Shown: positions 57,121 to 64,000 of the stretch, piece after piece | Layout: each line of letters opens with the position of its first letter | Numbering within the stretch: the first letter of the stretch is position 1 | Source: Haemaphysalis longicornis | Lineage: Eukaryota; Arthropoda; Arachnida; Ixodida; Ixodidae | Assembly (NCBI GenBank): GCA_013339765.2 | Contig: CM023448.1 | Location: 28,472,242 to 28,536,241, forward strand | DNA: 64,000 nucleotides | Direction of reading: 5' to 3' | Translations under genes and position numbers: made by a program | Notes under the pieces: generated by a model | Seen by the model: the letters and a program-made list of their open reading frames with translations, nothing else | Databases searched by the model: none | What the model was told of the DNA's origin: nothing

Positions 57121-57124
57121 CAAC

Positions 57125-57888
57125 GTCGAGCAAAAAAATTGGCCGCGTATCTGCCTCCTTTCGTTGCAAATGTCGTCAAAAGACGATAGTCTTTATCGAC
57201 CTTTGCCAAGTAAATGCCTCCCTTACGCTTTCCCGCTCACCTCTCATGTTGTTCCTGTTGCGTCACGCTCCCTCCCAAGGTAAAAGCGCCAAAGGTTTGC
57301 TTAAATCATTTCAAATTTTACCGCGTTCCACTGCTCCAAACCGAGTGTCTCGATGCCAACGCTGTCGTACGGCGAAGACGCGTGTGAATCGAAGCGCCCT
57401 GCTTCAACGTTTATAGAACCGCGTTTTCCTAGTCCACGTGCGTTCCAAGCAGAACGTGGAACCTATCTAGTGGAACCTTTCGTAACTCTTGCCACTTGAT
57501 TTCTTCAAATGCCGCCAGAAGCTATATGGCACGGGCGACAGCAGGCGACGGCGGAGTGATATTTTTTTTCTTGAGTTGATGAAGTATTTAATCTCGCCAA
57601 ATCAAACATGTACAATTTTTTTAAAACGAACGCTGCAAATATCACTTCTGTATTACTTTGTTGTCTTATATATGCGTAATGTCTTGTTCTTCAACAATAT
57701 TGACAAGTATGAACCTTACATCGGCCTTAGACGGGCACATTTAGCTGTGACTATATAAGACTATTGCGCAGGCATTGTTTTGCTTTGGCCGTGTGGCTGA
57801 ATCGAGTCCACTGGCAGACAGACAGACAGACACAGACAGACAGACCAAAATTTCTGGGTTTAAGTAGCCCAAGAAAGACTATCGTCTT
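57125..57888. mobile_element. Unit I, copy 2, free-standing
   Basis: It starts CAAAAAAATTGGCCGCGTAT and ends AAAGACTATCGTCTTTAAAA, co-linear with 39853-40615 including GTGGCTGAATCGAGTC and a (CAGA)n tract (57813-57845). The flanks differ completely from copy 1, so the unit moves on its own. Confidence 0.8.
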
Positions 57889-58052
57889 TAAAACATGCGG
57901 AGGCATTTCATTTCTCGGAGCATCCGTGGGCGTTGCCAGCCGAGGGGCGGAGCCTAAACTGGTCCCGTGAGCGGGCTCCGCGGGTCAGAAAGGACGGGAT
58001 TTCTGCGTCGTGTGAATCCCGCTTTATGAACGAGCAGATAAAGCTTGACAGA

Positions 58053-58480
58053 TAAAAAAAAACAAAAAACTGGTTGGTTCCTCTGCCATGGGAATCCGTA
58101 AAACACGAAAGTGAAATGTGCCGCGAAATCTGCAGCTGAGCATGATTTGCGGGTCGGCGGCTGACTTGTGGGTGTGCTTGGCGAGCGACGTCCTGCTGGA
58201 GGGTCGCTTCGGCAGAGGTGTACTGGCGTCAGTGAAATCTAGGTGCATCCCGGCCTAACACACTGTTGTGTTAAAATGTAAAACCCCGAAAACGAACAAC
58301 CCTAAGTATAACGTACTCTTTGGTTTCTAAAGGTTGCTTTCCCCGCAAGACGACCCTATGTGCAGGGGAGCACCCTTTACAGGGCGCTTGCTTCGTTTGT
58401 ACTGGCGTCCATTTCCGTGACGGACGTGACGTGACTCAAATGTTTGTGTATCACCGAATAAAACACTCCCGTGTTAAAAA
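58053..58480 (-). repeat. Repeat family A, dimeric copy
   Basis: It runs from the CTCTGCCATGGGAATC end to AACACTCCCGTGTTAAAAA, with the linker CCCGAAAACGAACAACCCTA (58288) and both half-unit starts. It is co-linear with 47600-48003. Confidence 0.8.
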
Positions 58481-58489
58481 GAAAGACCT

Positions 58490-59000
58490 CGCGGCCAATG
58501 AAAAACGAGGACGACCCGGGCACGAGCGACGGCAAAAACGGGGGGGCGGGGAAGGGGGGGAGCGCGAACACGCGCACACCAAGCGAGCGGAACAAATGCA
58601 TCACCTGGGCTAAGTTCAAGCGCGCACAAGAACGGAAGCTGCTCGCTGTCAGGGCGACAGGTGCAAACGCGAGTAACGGAAGCGCTCTACCGGAGAGCGG
58701 ACGCGCGGCCCTGAGCCAGACAGGCACACGTCCTGGCTGAGGCACGGCGGGTACGGCGCTAGCACGAGTACATCTACCATCACTGCTGCAGGCAACGAAA
58801 GGATCCGCCGGACGACGTATACGTTAAAACAACATCCCTGGCACCCCGAAGAAGCGGGATTATTTATATAACGCGCAAGTATACGTGCTGCAACACGCAC
58901 CAAAAGACGGACGCAGAACGCAGAGTTACGAAAGGATGCTGACGACAACATTCCTGTAGGTAACACACTGCCTTTTCTGCGGACAAGAGCTCAGAATAAT
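58490..59000. other. Unique DNA
   Basis: No gene or repeat recognised. A G-rich stretch lies at 58540-58560. Confidence 0.5.
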
Positions 59001-59007
59001 GTTTAGC

Positions 59008-59305
59008 TTTATTCTGCGGTCCACACCACAATGTTATGTTCTCTGTTTTTTGAGCTATTGCTAAAAGGGCTCCGCTCGTCAGCTTCTGGCGCAGTTGCAG
59101 AGTCTTGGGCTTTGACGTTAACGCTCTGGGTTCGAGTCCCGGCAGTTATGCACCTCGTTTATTTTTCCCAAGAGAGTTTTTTGCCATAACTTGTTGTCTT
59201 AAGTCAGTCCTGCGCATTATTTATGCAAATAATTGTGAATCGGTAACCTTTAGGTTGCTTTAGACGAAGGAGGATCAACTACAGTGGTACGGTCCACAGA
59301 ATAAA
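59008..59305 (+). mobile_element. Imperfect inverted-end segment containing a tRNA-like sequence
   Basis: TTTATTCTGCGGTCCACACC at the left is roughly inverted at 59283-59305 (four mismatches in about 23). Inside, TGGCGCAGTTG and GGGTTCGAGTCCCGG form an A box and B box spaced like a tRNA (59082-59143), but no full cloverleaf folds. It may be a tRNA-derived SINE. Confidence 0.4.
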
Positions 59306-59309
59306 CCTG

Positions 59310-60295
59310 AACCTTACCCTGTCGTCTGCTCCACATAATAATGTTACGCATTATCCTATGTTCAAGATAATCATCGTCCACTGGTCCACAGAATAGGCAC
59401 CGCCTGCAGATAACGAAATCGCTATCATCATCACCACCACTTTCCGTCGTGAAAAACCCACAACCACGGCTGCCGTCGCCCAGGGTTAAGTGGGAGCTAA
59501 AGGATTGGTTAAAGGAACCTTGTAAACCTTCCGATAAATACTTTCCCTCTTTCCTTCGCGTCTGGAAGCACTGCGACTGCTATAGTTATCCCCAGCACGG
59601 AGTGGCACTGCGTGATTTGCTCGTCACACCAGATCGGTCTTCCGTTTCTGCTTTGCTCTAGCGAATTTCTTACTAAAGTGGCTATCGAATGCGTTCATCG
59701 GTGCAACTGAATTAAAGCCGGCCAATAGCCGCTACACAGTTCTAATGACGTCATTCCAGCAGTCGAAGAACGCCAGGACAGGGACAGAGGAGGAAGAGGA
59801 GGAGGAGGAATTCCTTTATTATCAGAGGGCACGAATGCCCTGTTGGGGAAGGAGAGGGACATGAAGGAAGTGAGGGAATAATCGAAAAAGAACACTGTTC
59901 AAGGTTCAATCACCTGAAATGGTGGATAGCATTTAAAAAAAATTACTTAAGCACGTCTCCAAGTCATCTGACAAGCACAGAGCAGTAATTTTTGGCTGCG
60001 GTACTACTTTGCGGCCGCCTAATCTAAGTACTGTATGTGCTGGCTGACCACGTCCTGCAAGCATTTAAGATTTCGAAAAAAAATGTTGAACAAAGTGGTG
60101 CAGGGTCCCTTTAAAATCCCCGTCATTGGTACAACTCTAGCGGGATTCGGGGTGTGTGAAAGAAGGGTGGCGGAAGTCGCATAGCTACGCTAAATGCGTG
60201 AAGAACACTTTCGACACGGTGAACGCTGCAGATGAATATACACAGCGCGTGTACGCGCGCATTCACGTCTGTAACAACGGCACTTTAACGTGACC
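59310..60295. other. Unique DNA
   Basis: A GAGGAGGAGGAGG tract lies at about 59795-59808. No gene recognised. Confidence 0.5.
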
Positions 60296-60307
60296 AGTCG
60301 AAATCTA

Positions 60308-60562
60308 ATTGATTGATTGATTGAATTGATTGTAGGGTTTCACGCGCCGACGCAGCGCAGGCGATGAGGCGCGCCGTAATGGGGGGCGCCAGATTAATTT
60401 TGACCACCTGGGGATATTTAACGTGCGCCAAAATATCGTACACACGGGCGTTTTTGCTTTTTGCCTCCATCAGAAAAGCGGCCGCCGCGGCCGGGAATCG
60501 AACCCGCAACCTCGTGCTCAGCAGCGCAACGCCCTAGCCACCGAGCCACCGCGGCGGGTCCT
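60308..60562 (-). mobile_element. SINE family S2, full-length with target duplication
   Basis: Read on the minus strand: GACCCGCCGCGGTGGCTCGG (A box inside), GGGTTCGATTCCCGGCCGCG (B box), GGCCGCCG, GGAGGC, CGCCCGTGTGTACGATAT, GTGGTCAAAATTAATCTGGC, CGTGAAACCCTACAATC and a (CAAT)n tail. AGTCGAAATCTA flanks both sides (60296-60307 and 60563-60574). Pol III transcription and LINE-driven retrotransposition are inferred from the tRNA-derived SINE class. Confidence 0.95.
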
Positions 60563-60574
60563 AGTCGAAATCTA

Positions 60575-61214
60575 GTCTGCGGCAAGATTGTTGATTTTCG
60601 CCCATTTCATCAATTATTTGGCTAATCAGCGGAAGAAACTCAACAGCGTTGTTTATATGCAGGCAATAGCGGTCCTTCGCGGCCGCGGCACAAACTAAAC
60701 CGCAATGACGACACGCGGGCTCACCATTTGTTACTAATCCTATCTCAGCGCTGAAAATTTCGTCACCTCCCGCGCTGTAAGCGCGTTACCATACCTTTTA
60801 CTGTACGCGTGTTACTATCCTATAGACGTTAAACGGGCTAGCCCAATCCGCTAAGTTTATCCCTGCGGACATTGACAGCGTGACGTCACAGTCGACATTA
60901 GCAAAACGGGAGAGAAGCATGGTCGAAGGCGTACGGCACACTTTAAAGTGGTGAGGTAATTAACCAAGGCTCGCAGCTCCCTTCAATGTATATTTCATAG
61001 TCCTATTACCTGCAATTTGATACCCGTTATTCCTTACCGAAAACTTACACCACACACTTCACGAAAAAAAAAAAGTATTTAAGCAATTGAGAAAGACATT
61101 TGAGCGGCTGCAACACCCCACAGAGCGTTTGCAATTAATTAAGACACACGCGTGGTAAGCCTGTCCAAGCACGTAAATAAATAGAAAGGAAAGGTGCTTG
61201 CATCATAACTGTAT

Positions 61215-61269
<55 letters not shown>

Positions 61270-62535
61270 TTTGCTTGTTTGTTTGTTTCCTTCTTTCATC
61301 CTTGCTTTCTTTGCTTGTCTGTCTGTTGTTTGTTCGTAAACGCTACTATATTTTCAGGATGTAGCACAGGAAAAACACCGACACGGCAGTCACGAACAAG
61401 GCACAGACACGTAAATATAACGGCGGCGGGGCATGCCGAATGACAGCGGGGTTATTCACGCTGTACCAATTTACGACCGTATCAGGAGCATGAAACAAAG
61501 CAAGAGTGTACCAAAGCAGAAGCACACGACGCACTTCAGAGTCAAGTTACTACACCGGCGTTCGCGAAGACGAAGTTCGCCGTCGTTTTAAATACGGCCG
61601 TACTAACTACACAAACGTCCACTGGCTTTATTCATGCCGACGAATGGAATGCGCACAAAAAAAAAAGCTCATCACGATAGCCGGGACAGGCGAAATACTA
61701 CGACAAATAAATCAGCCACCAACCGAGTTTTTGCCCCTCTAGGATATATTTACCACGCAGCGTTTTTCCAGTTGAACGCAAAAAAAAAAAAAACCATACG
61801 TCAAAACAAAGTATTCGCACAAACAACCACGCCACGTTTGCTTACGAACACAGCGTGATACAATCGAGTGAAACGTCGAAGCTCTTCTAACCTGCTTGAT
61901 GCACACATTTTTGGCGCCTTCGAATTTATCATGCAGGGTTTGCTTCCGATAACCTTGCATAATCGCCACAAGAAAAGGGGTATTTACGGAAAGAAACAAG
62001 ATCGATTTTCTCCACAACGTATCGGCCTCAACTGATACTCCGCCCATCGCTGCTAAAGCAAACATCTTGTTCTCTTAAAAATTCGGCGCGCAGCTGTATT
62101 TTTTTTTCTTCTTTTTTCAGGAGATGAACTTTAATAGCTTCGAGATAAAATGCCGTCCACACAAAGCACGCACGAAACGATCGTTTGCGAGGAGCATAAT
62201 ATATCACCTCCCCGCGTTCTTCCGCGCCCTCAGAGCAGGCGCAGCGCCGACGGCAGTTGTCAAAAAATGGAAAATGAAAATGATTGAGCGCAGGCTACAA
62301 CAAGGGCATTGGGGCACACCGCGTCGCAGATGGGGCGCGCCCGAACAATGGGAGGAAAAGTAGAGGGGCAAGAGTGGCTCCCTGCAGCGCTCCTACATTT
62401 TTTTTTTCCTTCTCTTTCCTTGGAGCTGCACTGCACACGTGAATGAACAGCAAAACCAGAATATATCAGTCATCGGAGAGAGGAGGCGACGAGGGAGGGG
62501 AGGGGGGGAGGGAGGAATGTTGCAGACCCTCAACA
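60575..62535. other. Unique AT-rich DNA
   Basis: No gene recognised. A (TTTA)n microsatellite occupies 61209-61272, and poly-A/T runs lie at 61663-61671 and 61781-61793. Confidence 0.5.
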
Positions 62536-62539
62536 CATA

Positions 62540-62874
62540 CCGTATTTGCACGATTCTAACGCGCGCCCCGTTCCACGTAAGTTTGCTTATAAAAATTCGA
62601 AAAAAAAAACAATTTAAAGCTGATTCTATCGTGCAGATGTAAAAGACACGACAGCGCGTACCTGACAGAAGGCATTTTATTAGACGCACGCAACAACTGC
62701 GGCTGCAAAATCCCTAGTGCTTCAAAAGCTCGCATATCCAGCCGGCGTTAAAACGAAACCGGGCAACGTTGAAGGCACATTTCTGTTTTGAGCCCGACTG
62801 CAACGAGCACGCAAATTTTAAAGGCTAGTACTTTTAACAAAAGAAACGTACGCGTTAGAATCGTGCAAATACGG
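62540..62874. mobile_element. MITE family F, intact 335-bp copy
   Basis: The terminal inverted repeats are identical over 24 bp (CCGTATTTGCACGATTCTAA then CGCG). TA lies on both sides (62538-62539 and 62875-62876). It is non-coding. TA duplication is the rule for Tc1/mariner-like elements, but the ends do not let me name a subgroup. Confidence 0.9.
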
Positions 62875-62879
62875 TAGGC

Positions 62880-64000
62880 GAAAGAAAAGGGCCAGCTCCC
62901 CCAAGGAAACGCGCAACAAACGAAACGAACGGGTAGTGAACAAAAACAGAAAAGAAAACAAGAAAGAAGTATCAGAAGGGGGGTGCCGCCTACTTCTAGC
63001 ACATTAGCCAAAAAAAAAAAAGAGTTAGAAAAAAGAGTTAGCTTACCCCATTAAAGCGAGCGAGTAAAAAAAACGGACCTACGAAAAGAAGCACACAAGA
63101 TGAAGAATTCGATTCGAGGTGAATGGGGCAGAACGGAAGTGTCAAGAAAAGGTGGGAAGCGGTGGTGTTTGTGCGTGCGCGCGTGCATGTACGCGCGCAC
63201 GCCAGCGCTGCTGGTGTACGGCACAACTTCCTCGGCGGAAAAACACCTCTTACAAAGGGAAGTTCTGGCATTGTAGGAAAACTCCATGGTATAAAAAGAC
63301 AAGAAGGGGTTCCGGTTTCCGAGGGCGTGTTTTTTTTTTTTTTTTCACCACAGGAACACAGCCAACAGAGATGCAAATTTGTAGTTGGCAAAACAAAATG
63401 TCAAGTGCAAAGTGTGTTCCTTCTACAAGTGTGTAAAGCACTCAATCTGACGCCTCACGCGCATCTACTTTGTGAGCGCGATGTACGGGAAGAAGTGGAG
63501 GAGAAGGAAGCTGATGATGTGAGCGGCCGCAAAACACGCTTGGGCCCAACTATTCGGACGCCTTCTAGTCGCGGCCACCTGTGTTGTCGAATCCCTTTTG
63601 CTAAATATTGCTCGTCGTTTCAGACTCTACGAGTACCGGTATCCTCCGCATCCAAGGCTGCCTTGCTACACCGGCATCCCTCGCTTCTTCGACTCCAAGG
63701 TCCTTCAGTTCCGCACCCACTTGTGCCACTGACTGCACCGACGTCACTGGACGAGGTGACGTCACTTCCCGATACGCCATAGGTATTGCAGCAATTAATT
63801 GCTCCCAGTGTGCGTGTGCGTGCGTGTATGTGTGTGTCCCCGCGCTTAAATAAACGCGATACAGATCGCCACAAATAACGCGCGCCGCCCCTTCCCTCTA
63901 AATAACCTTATCCCGTTTGAACATTGTAAACAAACGTTATCGCCCATCATTATGCGCTCAAAAAGCTCTTCTCTGCAATATACCCACCACACAGCACATT
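62880..64000. other. Unique DNA
   Basis: A 219-codon plus frame (63123-63782) crosses a TTTTTTTTTTTTTTT run and has no recognisable domain. A 3' splice-like GCTCGTCGTTTCAG ends at 63623 and an AATAAA lies at 63849, which might mark a last exon. This is too weak to call. Confidence 0.35.

Noticed and set aside
63123..63782. 219-codon frame near the right edge, with splice-like and AATAAA signals downstream
   Set aside because: Low-complexity patches and a poly-T run; signals are too short to support an exon.

Overview
The window looks like gene-poor nuclear DNA of an ixodid tick, most likely a metastriate species (Rhipicephalus/Dermacentor/Hyalomma type). The basis is the repeat content: tRNA-headed SINEs ending in (CAAT)n, RTE-type LINE 3' ends with (TGA)n-like tails, and many short inverted-repeat elements of kinds I associate with tick genomes. 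There are no bacterial operons, Shine-Dalgarno sites or long clean reading frames. The species call is inference; a repeat-library search would settle it. I found no host protein-coding gene that I can defend. The longest open frames lie over homopolymers, microsatellites or GC-rich unique DNA and show no recognisable domain.

Recognisable coding relics are all from transposons: the 3' end of a frameshifted hAT transposase (2-380), two RTE-type LINE C-termini (6834-7096 and 12826-13282, minus), a probable LINE C-terminus (46090-46336) and a degenerate LINE reverse transcriptase (54262-55550, minus) sitting inside a Tigger/pogo-like DNA element.

Most of the remaining interpretable sequence belongs to a few repeat families. 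S1 and S2 are tRNA-derived SINEs. A is a dimeric ~410-bp repeat. C is a ~500-bp repeat with a TGGAT-rich centre. D is a ~560-660-bp repeat. F is a TA-flanked MITE starting CCGTATTTG. I is a ~750-bp unit, once nested in an F element. G has GGCGAAGCAC-type ends. Singletons with intact ends include two PIF/Harbinger-like elements with 3-bp CWG duplications (14785-15006 and 51821-53255), a 999-bp element with 19-bp inverted ends (4331-5329), a 689-bp element with ~47-bp ends and CATTA-motif clusters (38687-39375), and a 451-bp element (49418-49868).

The layout is a patchwork. 0-16 kb has hAT, SINE, RTE and MITE remnants. 16-20.7 kb is mostly unique and partly GC-rich. 20.7-27 kb is dense in families A, C and D. 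27-38.6 kb is mostly unique, with a 46-bp minisatellite and a 25-bp-stem hairpin. 38.6-49.9 kb holds MITEs, microsatellites and SINEs. 50-64 kb contains the two best nested insertions and an intact SINE with a 12-bp target duplication. The elements do not form a pathway; they record successive insertions. The clearest order is a Harbinger-like element inserted into a C repeat, an I unit inserted into an F MITE, and a LINE inserted into a Tigger-like element.
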